The translations under genes and the position numbers were made by a program. Of a stretch of 40,217 nt of DNA, positions 8,244 through 16,575 are shown in pieces. Location: assembly GCA_003215175.1 (NCBI GenBank), contig QCKS01000012.1:1-40217 (forward strand). The letters are read 5' to 3'. The notes under the pieces were generated by a model, which saw only the letters and a program-made list of their open reading frames with translations, searched no databases and was not told where the DNA came from. The first letter of the stretch is position 1, and each line of letters begins with the position of its first letter. This DNA comes from Acidimicrobiales bacterium AG-410-I20. GTDB taxonomy: Bacteria > Actinomycetota > Acidimicrobiia > Acidimicrobiales > MedAcidi-G1.

Positions 8244-9030
8244 CATTACCTCCAATTAACACGCTATCGAGAATCTTGTCGAACTCTGCTGAAGCTTCAG
8301 CGGTTCCTGGGCGCTTCCCTAATGCATGTATCGGCATTGATTGGGCAGCGGCTTCAGATACTGCTGCTCTCTGATGTATCGGGGGTAGACATTTACCTGG
8401 ATAGGCATCCTGAAGTTGTTCATGCCAGTATCTTGCATCACGTGTACGAGCTAGACGATTAACAGCTATTCCAATCAGTTTTGGTTCTCTTTCGATTCTT
8501 CGTGCTTGTATCCGATCTATTGTTTGCAACATTCGAGCCACGCCATCAACTGCCCACGCGCCGGGTTCAGTGACTAGAAGCACACAATTAGAAGCAAAGA
8601 GACCATTGATCGTCAGAAGTCCCAGCGAAGGTGGACAATCAATAATTTGAAGAGGGTATTGAATAGTGTTCTGCCCTCCTAATGCAGAACTTAAACGTTC
8701 TTGCGCTCCTAAAGGATCAGTTGCAAGCTGAGGTTCGCGAATAGCGAGATCAGGAGAAGAAGCTGCAACAAGTGGAGCAAATCCATTCTCATTTGGCCAA
8801 CCAGACTCTTCAATAGCCAAGTGAATGCCTTCAGGTCTTTCCTCTTGCAAAACAGTGTCAATCCCACGAGTTGGCTCAAAGAGTCCTAACCCTGTCGTAG
8901 CATTGCCTTGCGGATCTAGATCTATAACTAGGGTTTTTATGCCTCGATTCGCTGCTGATGATGCTAAACCGAGGGCAACAGTAGTTTTACCTACTCCCCC
9001 TTTTTGATTAACTATTGCAACTGTTGTCAC
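8236..9030 (-). CDS. ParA/Soj-family deviant Walker ATPase
   Basis: A 264-residue ParA-type ATPase. The deviant Walker A motif KGGVGKTT occupies residues 10-17 (signature Lys10), followed by VIDLDPQGNATTG and the Walker B-like IIDCPPSLGLLT. Such ATPases dimerise on ATP and bind the nucleoid or membrane to position DNA, chemotaxis clusters or other cargo. No ParB, no parS-like repeats and no replication-origin genes are visible here, so this is probably not the main chromosome-partitioning ParA. Its only co-transcribed partner is the tail-anchored protein whose start lies inside its 3' end. It diverges from the DUF3048 gene with about 90 bases between. Confidence 0.88.
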   Translation of the reverse strand: MTTVAIVNQKGGVGKTTVALGLASSAANRGIKTLVIDLDPQGNATTGLGLFEPTRGIDTVLQEERPEGIHLAIEESGWPNENGFAPLVAASSPDLAIREPQLATDPLGAQERLSSALGGQNTIQYPLQIIDCPPSLGLLTINGLFASNCVLLVTEPGAWAVDGVARMLQTIDRIQARRIEREPKLIGIAVNRLARTRDARYWHEQLQDAYPGKCLPPIHQRAAVSEAAAQSMPIHALGKRPGTAEASAEFDKILDSVLIGGNGE

Positions 9031-9120
9031 TCTGCCAAACTAACTCAAACTCAGCTAGAAAGATATGCATTAGTGTCAATCATCTTTCTATAGTTCATAG
9101 ACCAAGGGTGCCTCACTTTG

Positions 9121-10728
9121 ATGCCAGAAACCATCTACGCTCGTTATATGCACAAGCGCTCCCTCTTGATATCTCTGATTTTTCTTGTCCTAGGCGCAAT
9201 TCTTGCAACTACTGCTGTTGGAGCACAAACATTTCTTGAACAAATTGACGAAGAAGAAGAGTCAATTATCTCTTTCGAGACAGAAATAGAAAATTTAGAG
9301 GAACAGATCACTAGTTATGAAAAACGATTATCTGATATTGCTGATCTTGTGGCAGAAACTGAAGCCCGAATAGCCATTGAGGATGAAAAGTTGGTGCTCA
9401 TCCCAATTTATTTAGAATTGATGGCAGACAACTTGATTGATCGTTATGTCTCTTTAGAAGAACCAACAAGCGTCCGGCATGTCATGGCTATTGATGCTTA
9501 TGTAAGAAACGATGAACACATAAATGCGGTTCTTACTCAATCCATTCAGTTATCTGAGGAGGCTCTTGAACAAATACGCGCAAGGCTTCTTTACGAATCG
9601 ATTATCAACGATGCAAACGACCAATTGTTAGCGATATATGGTCAACTCAGACAGTTGGGCAGAGAAATAGATTCGCTCTTTGATAGAAGAAACCAATCTA
9701 ATGAACGGAGGACTCTCGCTTTTGAAGATCGTTCAGAAGCAATGTCCATTGTTCCAGGAATCGAAGAACAAATTGATTCGGCCAACACCAACATAAATAC
9801 TCTGAGAGCAAGTATCGCTAAGGCGGAATTGGAAATTGACCGGTTACGAGAACTCCTAGTAGCTATGCGGTGGACAGCATTAATCGGCGAAGACATCATT
9901 CGCCCCGCTTTAGCATTCAAAATCGACAACGTTGGTGCAGCGAGACCTCAATCAGGGATTAATCAAGCAGATGTAGTTTATGAAGAACTCGTTGAATCTG
10001 GACTTACTCGGCTTGTGGCAATATTCCAGACAGAAAGCCCCAGTGTCGTCGGCCCGATACGTTCTGCCCGCACTTCAGACCCGATCTTACTTTCCGGTTT
10101 TGATATGCCGCTTTTTGCATACTCTGGTGCAAATCAAATCACTTTAGACATCGTCTACGCCTCTGACGTTAAATCTGTTAACTGGGATAGAGCTTCTAGT
10201 GCTTACTGGCAGTCAACAACTCGTCGATCCCCTCACAATCTATACGCCTCTCCATCCCAGCTATGGGCCTTAAATCCTGAACCAGAACGGACAGAATTAC
10301 CTCCGGCTCCATTTGAATTCAGAGGGTCAGAAGAGCCACTGCATCCTTCTGCTGTTCCTGCTGAGAGGATAGCTATTGATTTTGGTTGGACAGAAGTTGA
10401 CTACCGATGGAATGGTTCAGGTTGGACACGCCGACAAGGAGGAACCGCTCACATTGATGCAAATGGGGTACGTGTCGCTCCTCCAAATATGATTGTCCAG
10501 TTCGTGAGATATGGAACAAGCCCTGCAGCGGAAACTTCCCCTGAAGCAGAGACTGTTGGTACTGGTGTTGCTTGGATCTTTACCGATGGCCACTTAATTA
10601 TCGGCGAATGGGACCGAACAGACGCAAACATGCCTGCCATATACCATGTTGAGGGTGAAGAAATTCGATTAACTCCAGGTCGTACTTGGGTCGCTCTTGC
10701 TGAAGAAGGTACCGCTAGTTGGGAGTAA
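9121..10728 (+). CDS. Secreted coiled-coil protein with DUF3048 (YerB-like) domains
   Basis: About 535 residues. A signal peptide or membrane anchor lies near the N-terminus (KRSLLISLIFLVLGAILA followed by VGA-QT, a signal-peptidase-I-like site). Residues of about 40-260 are rich in Glu, Ile and Leu with heptad-like spacing and look like a long coiled coil. The rest matches DUF3048: the N-terminal part contains AFKIDNVGAARPQSG, VVYEELVESG and GPIRSARTSDP; the C-terminal part contains EWDRTDANMPAIYH and LTPGRTWVAL. DUF3048 proteins (Bacillus YerB) are extracytoplasmic and of uncertain function. Starts at 9121 (ATG), 9118 (TTG) and 9148 (ATG) are all possible; 9121 has a weak AGGG upstream, while 9148 gives the shortest signal peptide. 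Confidence 0.8.
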   Translation: MPETIYARYMHKRSLLISLIFLVLGAILATTAVGAQTFLEQIDEEEESIISFETEIENLEEQITSYEKRLSDIADLVAETEARIAIEDEKLVLIPIYLELMADNLIDRYVSLEEPTSVRHVMAIDAYVRNDEHINAVLTQSIQLSEEALEQIRARLLYESIINDANDQLLAIYGQLRQLGREIDSLFDRRNQSNERRTLAFEDRSEAMSIVPGIEEQIDSANTNINTLRASIAKAELEIDRLRELLVAMRWTALIGEDIIRPALAFKIDNVGAARPQSGINQADVVYEELVESGLTRLVAIFQTESPSVVGPIRSARTSDPILLSGFDMPLFAYSGANQITLDIVYASDVKSVNWDRASSAYWQSTTRRSPHNLYASPSQLWALNPEPERTELPPAPFEFRGSEEPLHPSAVPAERIAIDFGWTEVDYRWNGSGWTRRQGGTAHIDANGVRVAPPNMIVQFVRYGTSPAAETSPEAETVGTGVAWIFTDGHLIIGEWDRTDANMPAIYHVEGEEIRLTPGRTWVALAEEGTASWE

Positions 10729-10735
10729 CAGGGCC

Positions 10736-11665
10736 TTAGCCTAAGACTTGCTCTGCTGGAACCACTCCGTCCTTTGTCTTCGTAAGAATCTCAACTCCAT
10801 CTTCTGTAACTAAAACAGTGTGTTCAAATTGTGCGGTGCGGCTTCCATCGCGCGTCACTGCTGTCCAGTCGTCATCCCACATTTCACAAGTAGGGCTACC
10901 TAAAGTAAGCATTGGCTCAATAGTAAAAGTCATTCCGGGAACTATCACTGTGCTGTCATAAGGGTCGTAATAGTGTTTTATTTGAAGACCTGAATGGAAT
11001 TCTGTTCCGATCCCATGTCCGATGAACTCTCTTACTACACCTAAATTATGCTGTCTAGCGTGATTCTCTATCGTTCGCCCAATAGTGTTTATCGGCTCTC
11101 CAGGTTTGACTGAATGAATGCCGGCGTAAAGCGCAGTTCGAGTTTCAAGAACCAAACGTTTTGACTCTTCGTCTACTTCACCAACAAAAAACATGACCGA
11201 TGTGTCTCCATGAACTCCGTTTAAATAAAGAGTTACATCTACGTTCACAATGTCGCCATCAGCTAATGGTCTGCTATCAGGAATTCCATGACAAATTACT
11301 TCATTTACCGAGGTGCAAACAGATTTTGGATAACCGCGATAATTCAATGGGCTTGGATAGGCATTGCGCTCAAGAATCGCCTCATGAGCTATCTGATCAA
11401 TTTTGTCGGTGGTAACTCCTGGCTGAACAAAAGGTTGCACTTCAAGTAGGACCTCTGCCGCTGCATTTCCAGCTAATCTCATCCTTTGTATCTCTTCTTC
11501 GGTTCGAACGTTTGAAGAGATCGCCGGCCCAGGATTACCAGTCATAGCGTAAGGCGGCCTATTTATTGAAATAGGCACTGTGCGCATCGGACTAAGCATT
11601 CCTGGCCTTACAGGCGGGTGCGAAGCTTTAGTTGCTGAGATTTTTTTGCGTTTACGTTTTGCCAC
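10736..11665 (-). CDS. map: Methionine aminopeptidase, type I (MapB-like)
   Basis: About 309 residues with a pita-bread metallopeptidase domain that removes N-terminal Met from nascent proteins. Metal ligands are recognisable: Asp in DGDIVNVDVT, Asp in NGVHGDTSV, His in EFIGHGIG, Glu in FTIEPM and Glu in QFEHTV. A further substrate His lies in EVICHGIP. The N-terminal extension GMLSPMRTVP followed by INRPPYAM matches mycobacterial MapB, whose Pro-rich extension is thought to aid ribosome docking. The start is set at GTG 11665, giving a basic MAKRKRKK leader; ATG 11599 is the alternative. A longer reading frame upstream would run antisense into the CDF gene and is not credible. It diverges from that transporter with 82 bases between. 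Confidence 0.9.
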   Translation of the reverse strand: MAKRKRKKISATKASHPPVRPGMLSPMRTVPISINRPPYAMTGNPGPAISSNVRTEEEIQRMRLAGNAAAEVLLEVQPFVQPGVTTDKIDQIAHEAILERNAYPSPLNYRGYPKSVCTSVNEVICHGIPDSRPLADGDIVNVDVTLYLNGVHGDTSVMFFVGEVDEESKRLVLETRTALYAGIHSVKPGEPINTIGRTIENHARQHNLGVVREFIGHGIGTEFHSGLQIKHYYDPYDSTVIVPGMTFTIEPMLTLGSPTCEMWDDDWTAVTRDGSRTAQFEHTVLVTEDGVEILTKTKDGVVPAEQVLG

Positions 11666-11747
11666 GTCACAAAGACTATCTGGACTTGTCTTGAAGAAGC
11701 CAAACGCTACGATAACTTGTGGAGTTAGAGTTTCTGAAAGGAAAAAA

Positions 11748-12653
11748 ATGGCTGCCGCTGGCGACAAAAAAGCAATACTTGCTGCATTGATAGCAAATGC
11801 TGGTATTTCGATTGCGAAATTTGTCGGATTCATCTTTACTCACTCTTCTGCGCTATTAGCCGAGAGTGTCCACTCTGTTGCCGATGCTTCCAATCAATTT
11901 CTTCTACTCATGGGAGTTCAACGCTCAAACCGTCCTGCGACCAAAGAGCACCCTTTTGGTTACGGTCGTGAACGCTATTTTTGGTCATTTGTTGTATCGG
12001 TCGTACTTTTTACTGCTGGCGCAGTTTTTGCCCTCTACGAAGGAATAGAAAAGCTTCTTCACCCTGAGCCCATAAGCCACTATCAGTGGGCTATCGGCAT
12101 ATTAGTTTTTGGTTTGATTCTGGAAGGATTTTCCTTAAGGACTGCCATTATTGAAGCAAATAAGCTAAGAAAAGGCCAGACATGGAGAGAGTTCGTCACT
12201 AAATCGAAGAAGCCTGAATTGCCGGTAGTGGTGCTTGAAGATATGGGAGCCATGCTTGGTCTTGCTTTTGCTTTGATCGCAGTAGTGCTTAGCAAAGTAA
12301 CCGGTGATCCCATTTGGGATGGGGTAGGTACGGTAAGTATTGGAGTCTTACTTGCCATAATTGCCATTGTTTTAGCTAGAGAAATGTACAGCCTTCTTAT
12401 CGGCGAAGGCGTTACTGAGAAAAATCGTTCGCTCATTGAGGAAGCCATAGATGGTTCTGCTTCGGTTTCAAGGATTGAGAATTTACGGACACAACATCTC
12501 GGACCTGAACATATTTTGGTCGGGGCGCAAGTCGTTTTTGATTCTTCTCTTACTGCTGAGGAAGTATGTACTGCTATTGAAGAGCTTGAGGCTCAAATCA
12601 AATCCGTAGTGCCAGATGTGCACTCAGTTTTTGTTGAACCAAAAAGTTTGTAA
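11748..12653 (+). CDS. Cation diffusion facilitator family transporter (ZnT9-like subgroup)
   Basis: A 301-residue membrane transporter, probably exporting a divalent metal. Hydrophobic segments fit a six-TM CDF core followed by a cytoplasmic C-terminal domain (about 215-301). TM2 carries the expected HxxxD (His42, Asp46 in ESVHSVADASNQ). TM5 reads LEDMGAMLG (Glu164, Asp165) instead of the usual HxxxD or DxxxD, a pattern of the SLC30A9/ZnT9-like branch, so metal specificity cannot be assumed to be Zn2+. The ATG at 11748 has GAAAGG about seven bases upstream. Longer in-frame starts would overlap the aminopeptidase gene. The lipase gene follows with a 66-base gap. Confidence 0.88.
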   Translation: MAAAGDKKAILAALIANAGISIAKFVGFIFTHSSALLAESVHSVADASNQFLLLMGVQRSNRPATKEHPFGYGRERYFWSFVVSVVLFTAGAVFALYEGIEKLLHPEPISHYQWAIGILVFGLILEGFSLRTAIIEANKLRKGQTWREFVTKSKKPELPVVVLEDMGAMLGLAFALIAVVLSKVTGDPIWDGVGTVSIGVLLAIIAIVLAREMYSLLIGEGVTEKNRSLIEEAIDGSASVSRIENLRTQHLGPEHILVGAQVVFDSSLTAEEVCTAIEELEAQIKSVVPDVHSVFVEPKSL

Positions 12654-12719
12654 CAAATAAATCTAAGGTTGTTGGGCAAAGTTAAGAAACCCTTGGGTTT
12701 ATGTGGAAGACTCAGTCTC

Positions 12720-14267
12720 ATGAACCTACGTAAACTTATTTTTATTTTTTCTATTTTCGCGTTAACTGCAACAAGTTGTTCCTCTGATGGAGCCTCCGAA
12801 AGTAACGCTTACACCCGAGCTGCTGACGAGACACCAGCCACAACGGAAGCTCCTGTAGCCACGGAAGCTCCGGCAGAAACAGTGGCACCGGACGAAGATG
12901 AAAGTGCCGAACAAGGCGCTCGGAATGAAATCATCACTTTCCTGAAATCAGAGTTTGGCTTGGAGACCGAAGAATTCGCTACCTGCATGGTTGACGAAAT
13001 GCATTCACTAACAGGAGTGAGTTACGTAGTGCTTTTAGAAGACTTGGGTGACGAAGAAGCTGACTATGACGACTTCGCTGAAGAAGCGACATTTACATGT
13101 ATGGACTTTTTATCTCCAGAAGAGATTGAGATGTTAGCCTCCGCAGAGGAAGATACGGGCCCCTCATTAGAGATCTCCTCTGATCCAGATGCTCTTGGTG
13201 CCATTCTTGCAGTAGAAGAAATTGATTTTGCTGATGAAACTATTGTCGGTTGGCTCGTAACCTACCGGTCACGTTCTGTGAGCGGTGACCCCATCCAGGT
13301 AACCGGCACTATTGTCGCCCCGAACTCTCTAGCTACTGAACCAAGGCCTGTGCTTTCGGTTGCTCATGGTACGACAGGCATGGCTGATATGTGTGCTCCT
13401 TCACTTGGCTATACCGGAGAAGATGTTGAATTGAATGCTCTCGTGCAACCCCTACTTGATGATGGCTGGGTTGTAGTCGCAAGTGACTTTGAAGGGATGG
13501 GAGGACCGGGTCTTCACCCTTACATTGTTGGTGCAAGTGAGGCACAAGGAGTCTTTGATATTGTGCGAGCAGCTCAAACTGATTCTTCCCTAGGGGCCGA
13601 AGGGCCTTTGATCGTATGGGGCCACTCTCAAGGGGGCCATGCGGCTATGCATGCTTCTCAACTTTGGCAAGACATAGCTCCTGAGTTAGATCTTGTTGGT
13701 GTTGCAGCTGGCGCACCTCCAAGTCAATTCCCCTTACTGAAAGATTTCCTAATGGATGGACCTTTCCAGGGTTACCTTGTAATGGTTGCTGCTGCCTTCG
13801 CTCAGGCTTACGACGAACTTTCTTTAGAAACGGTTGTTGAACCGGAGTACTTGCCTCTAGTAGAAGAACTAGAACTCGGTTGCACCGGACATATTTTTGA
13901 GATTTTCAATCCAATACCTTTTGAAGATTTGACTTCTGTTGACGACATTTTCGCTGATCCTGCGTGGAATGCTCGCCTAATAGAGAACGACACAAATCAA
14001 GTACCGAACCAAACCCCAGTCGTTATTCTTCACGGTGACCAAGATGAGCAAATTCCTGCAATTAGCAGTCAGATTCTTTTAGATCAGATTTGCGCTCTTG
14101 AAGGACATGACCATATTGAACGCATTCTCTATGAAGGACATACTCATGGCAGTGCGGTGCAAGCGTATTGGTCAGATTTTTTGAGTTGGATCAATGACCG
14201 AATAGTTGGCGACCCAGTAGATCAAGAAAAAGGTTGTTCAACAGTCACTGTTCCTAATTCTGAATGA
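12720..14267 (+). CDS. Secreted lipase lipoprotein (alpha/beta hydrolase, LIP family)
   Basis: About 515 residues. A lipoprotein signal peptide ends at the lipobox LTATSC (Cys20), followed by a Thr/Ala/Pro/Glu-rich linker. An acidic helical region with two cysteines (C89, C127) precedes the catalytic domain, which starts near residue 165. The alpha/beta hydrolase has an oxyanion-side AHGTTGM, nucleophile Ser near 303 in GHSQGGHA, Asp in HGDQDEQIP near 440 and His in GHTHGS near 475. The overall pattern (YRSRSVSGDPIQVTGTIVAP) resembles secretory triacylglycerol lipases, so it probably cleaves acyl esters at the cell surface. The ATG at 12720 begins the signal peptide; upstream TTG 12669 is unlikely. 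It converges with the aquaporin gene with a 16-base gap. Confidence 0.85.
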   Translation: MNLRKLIFIFSIFALTATSCSSDGASESNAYTRAADETPATTEAPVATEAPAETVAPDEDESAEQGARNEIITFLKSEFGLETEEFATCMVDEMHSLTGVSYVVLLEDLGDEEADYDDFAEEATFTCMDFLSPEEIEMLASAEEDTGPSLEISSDPDALGAILAVEEIDFADETIVGWLVTYRSRSVSGDPIQVTGTIVAPNSLATEPRPVLSVAHGTTGMADMCAPSLGYTGEDVELNALVQPLLDDGWVVVASDFEGMGGPGLHPYIVGASEAQGVFDIVRAAQTDSSLGAEGPLIVWGHSQGGHAAMHASQLWQDIAPELDLVGVAAGAPPSQFPLLKDFLMDGPFQGYLVMVAAAFAQAYDELSLETVVEPEYLPLVEELELGCTGHIFEIFNPIPFEDLTSVDDIFADPAWNARLIENDTNQVPNQTPVVILHGDQDEQIPAISSQILLDQICALEGHDHIERILYEGHTHGSAVQAYWSDFLSWINDRIVGDPVDQEKGCSTVTVPNSE

Positions 14268-14283
14268 TGTAAAGAATCTGATA

Positions 14284-14958
14284 CTAAATTTTTTCGTTTG
14301 TATTTGAAGGGAAAAGGAATCGAATAAGCGCTATTGCTACAGCGGTTCCTGCAAGTTGCATCAGGATAAACATGGGGATGTGGGATGGTGATATTCCTGT
14401 GAACGTGTCTGAGAACGAGCGAGAGATGGTCACTGCCGGATTAGCGAAACTTGTTGATGAAGTAAAATAGTATGCGCCGCCAATATAAGCGCCTACTACA
14501 TAAGGAATCTTTGAAGTGCGGGAAGTGCGAAGAAGACTGAATATGACGAGCAACAATCCAACAGTGGCTATTACTTCCCCGAGCCATAGATGGCTTCCAC
14601 TACGGTTTGTAGTTGACCAACTTATTGCAGATAGATCAAACATAAGATTTGCTACTACGGTCCCTAAGATTCCTCCTCCAGTTTGAGCAACAAGTACAGG
14701 TAGAACTTCTTTTCTGGTTCTATGTCCCAACGCCCAAGCGACAAGCGTTACAGCAGGGTTAAAGTCAGCAGAGATTTTGTTGAAGATAGAAATTATTGCA
14801 ATTAAAACAGCAGTTGTTGCTGCTGCGTTCTGAAGCAAAATTAAACCTTCTTCACCTTCAGAAAGTCTCTGCGCCATTATTCCAGAGCCCACAACACCGA
14901 TGAGTAGGAACATTGTTCCTATTCCCTCAGCTAGAAGAACTTTCTTTAAATCAGTCAT
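14284..14958 (-). CDS. MIP-family aquaporin/glycerol-facilitator-like channel
   Basis: A 224-residue channel of the major intrinsic protein family with six predicted TM segments. Both half-helix NPA motifs are present: DFNPAVTLV (67-69) and FANPAVTISR (173-175), the latter with the selectivity-filter Arg180. The segment after the second NPA (SRSFSDTFTGI) resembles aquaporins found in arsenic-resistance clusters (AqpS type), so a solute such as arsenite, glycerol or another neutral metalloid is plausible, but this is inference. It is the last gene of the leuB-ilvE-cimA transcription unit, only 11 bases after cimA, which is an unusual place for a channel. Confidence 0.87.
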   Translation of the reverse strand: MTDLKKVLLAEGIGTMFLLIGVVGSGIMAQRLSEGEEGLILLQNAAATTAVLIAIISIFNKISADFNPAVTLVAWALGHRTRKEVLPVLVAQTGGGILGTVVANLMFDLSAISWSTTNRSGSHLWLGEVIATVGLLLVIFSLLRTSRTSKIPYVVGAYIGGAYYFTSSTSFANPAVTISRSFSDTFTGISPSHIPMFILMQLAGTAVAIALIRFLFPSNTNEKI

Positions 14959-14969
14959 GTGAAGATGGT

Positions 14970-16565
14970 TCAGTCTTGAGTGTTCATCAACCCGTAAACA
15001 ATGGAGTCAACAAGTGCTTGCCATGAGGCTTCGATGATATTTTCTGAAACTCCGATTGTTGTCCAGGTTTTTTCTCCGTTTGTTGTATCTAGTAAGACTC
15101 GTGTGATTGCTCCAGTTCCTTTGCTAGTTTCAAGAACTCTTACTTTGTAATCAGTAAGTCTAAGGTTCTCTAAGGCGGGGTAACGGCTTCCTATAGCTTG
15201 TCTTAGGGCAGAGTCAAGAGCATTTACCGGACCATTTCCTTGACCAGATGCTTCAACTATTTTTCCGTCTACTTGAATTGATACTGTCGCTTCGGTATCT
15301 ACTTCTACGGCTACATCATTCCATGCGCGGCTGCCGCTCCCAGAAAGGTGCCCTACGTTCACAGAGAAGGATTGGAGTTGAAAAAAGTCTTGTTCCCAGC
15401 CAGTAGCAGCGCGAAGAAGAAGTTCTAGTGACGCATCGGCTGCTTCGAAATGGTACCCCCGATATTCAAGGTCTTTCAAAGTTTCAACTACTTCATTTAG
15501 CGTTTCCCCTTCTATGTCCAAGTCGAGTTGTTGAGCACGGAGTTCAATAGTCGATTTTCCTGACATCTCCGAAACAAGGAACCGTGTGCCATTTCCAACC
15601 AAGTTAGGGTCAATGTGTTCATAGGCGTCAGGACGGCGAGAAATCGCGCTTACATGAAGTCCTGCTTTATGGGCAAATGCTCCTGATCCGACATATGGCT
15701 GTTGTGGATCGGAAGAGAAATTAACGAGTTCCGCTACATGATGAGCGACAGAAGTGAGGCGTTCGATGCGGTCTGGAGGAAGTGTTTCAATCCCTAGTTT
15801 TAAACTTAAGTTTGCGATAATTGGTACAAGGTCACAGTTTCCGACTCTTTCTCCATAACCATTTATGGTTCCTTGAACTTGTGTAGCGCCTGCCATTACA
15901 CCTGCCATTGCGTTTGCTACTCCGCAACCGGTGTCGTTATGAAGGTGGACTCCAACTGGAATTTCAAGGTGGTTCACTACAGAGGCGACAGTTTCTTCTA
16001 TTTGAAATGGCAGAGAGCCGCCGTTTGTATCACAAAGTACAAGGCAGTCAGCTCCCGCTGCAGCGGCTCCTTCAAGAACTTGGAGAGCGTATTCTGGGTT
16101 AGCTTTATACCCATCGAAGAAATGTTCTGCGTCGAAAAAGACTTCTAAACCTTGATCTTTCAAGAATTTAATCGAATCGGCGACCATAGCTATTCCTTCG
16201 TCGAGCGATGTTCTTAGTGCCTCTGTGACGTGGTAATCCCATGATTTGCCGACAATGCAAACTGTAGACGTTCCGGCTGCAACGAGGTTTGCCAAAGTTG
16301 GATCGTTTTGAGCATCACCATTTACTCGCCTTGTTGATCCAAACGCGACAAGGCGTGAATGTTTAAGTGTCAACTCTTCTTTTGCTCGTTCAAAGAACTC
16401 AACATCTTTGGGGTTGGCTCCTGGCCATCCTCCCTCAATGTAATGAACTCCTAAATTGTCTAACTGTTCCGCTATGCGTAGTTTGTCATCAACAGTTAAC
16501 GAGATTCCTTCCAACTGAGCGCCGTCGCGTAAAGTTGTATCGTAGATTTCTACGTTTTTAGGCAT
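14970..16565 (-). CDS. cimA: (R)-citramalate synthase
   Basis: About 531 residues. It condenses pyruvate and acetyl-CoA to citramalate, the threonine-independent entry to isoleucine synthesis. The HMGL-like TIM barrel begins VEIYDTTLRDGAQ, with the metal-binding HLHNDTG segment and GWPGANPKD, which is characteristic of CimA rather than LeuA. The C-terminal LeuA-type regulatory domain (about 400-530) contains GNGPVNALDSALR and would mediate feedback inhibition. The start at 16565 (MPKNVEIYDTTL) begins directly at the domain, 10 bases after the ilvE stop. ATGs at 16589 and 16595 would overlap the end of ilvE and are alternatives. Placement with leuB and ilvE supports the assignment, since LeuB-type enzymes can also process the citramalate branch. 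Confidence 0.92.
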   Translation of the reverse strand: MPKNVEIYDTTLRDGAQLEGISLTVDDKLRIAEQLDNLGVHYIEGGWPGANPKDVEFFERAKEELTLKHSRLVAFGSTRRVNGDAQNDPTLANLVAAGTSTVCIVGKSWDYHVTEALRTSLDEGIAMVADSIKFLKDQGLEVFFDAEHFFDGYKANPEYALQVLEGAAAAGADCLVLCDTNGGSLPFQIEETVASVVNHLEIPVGVHLHNDTGCGVANAMAGVMAGATQVQGTINGYGERVGNCDLVPIIANLSLKLGIETLPPDRIERLTSVAHHVAELVNFSSDPQQPYVGSGAFAHKAGLHVSAISRRPDAYEHIDPNLVGNGTRFLVSEMSGKSTIELRAQQLDLDIEGETLNEVVETLKDLEYRGYHFEAADASLELLLRAATGWEQDFFQLQSFSVNVGHLSGSGSRAWNDVAVEVDTEATVSIQVDGKIVEASGQGNGPVNALDSALRQAIGSRYPALENLRLTDYKVRVLETSKGTGAITRVLLDTTNGEKTWTTIGVSENIIEASWQALVDSIVYGLMNTQD

Positions 16566-16575
16566 ACTTTTCGAA

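Noticed and set aside
10729-10745. CTTAG-C-CTAAG palindrome between convergent genes as terminator
   Set aside because: Five-bp AT-rich arms with no loop and no T-tract.
11580-11747. Long N-terminal extension of the CDF transporter
   Set aside because: It overlaps the aminopeptidase coding sequence; ATG 11748 has a Shine-Dalgarno and begins at the family N-terminus.
11666-11833. Long N-terminal extension of the methionine aminopeptidase
   Set aside because: It is antisense to the start region of the CDF gene and hydrophobic without family match; the family resemblance begins only after the GTG at 11665.
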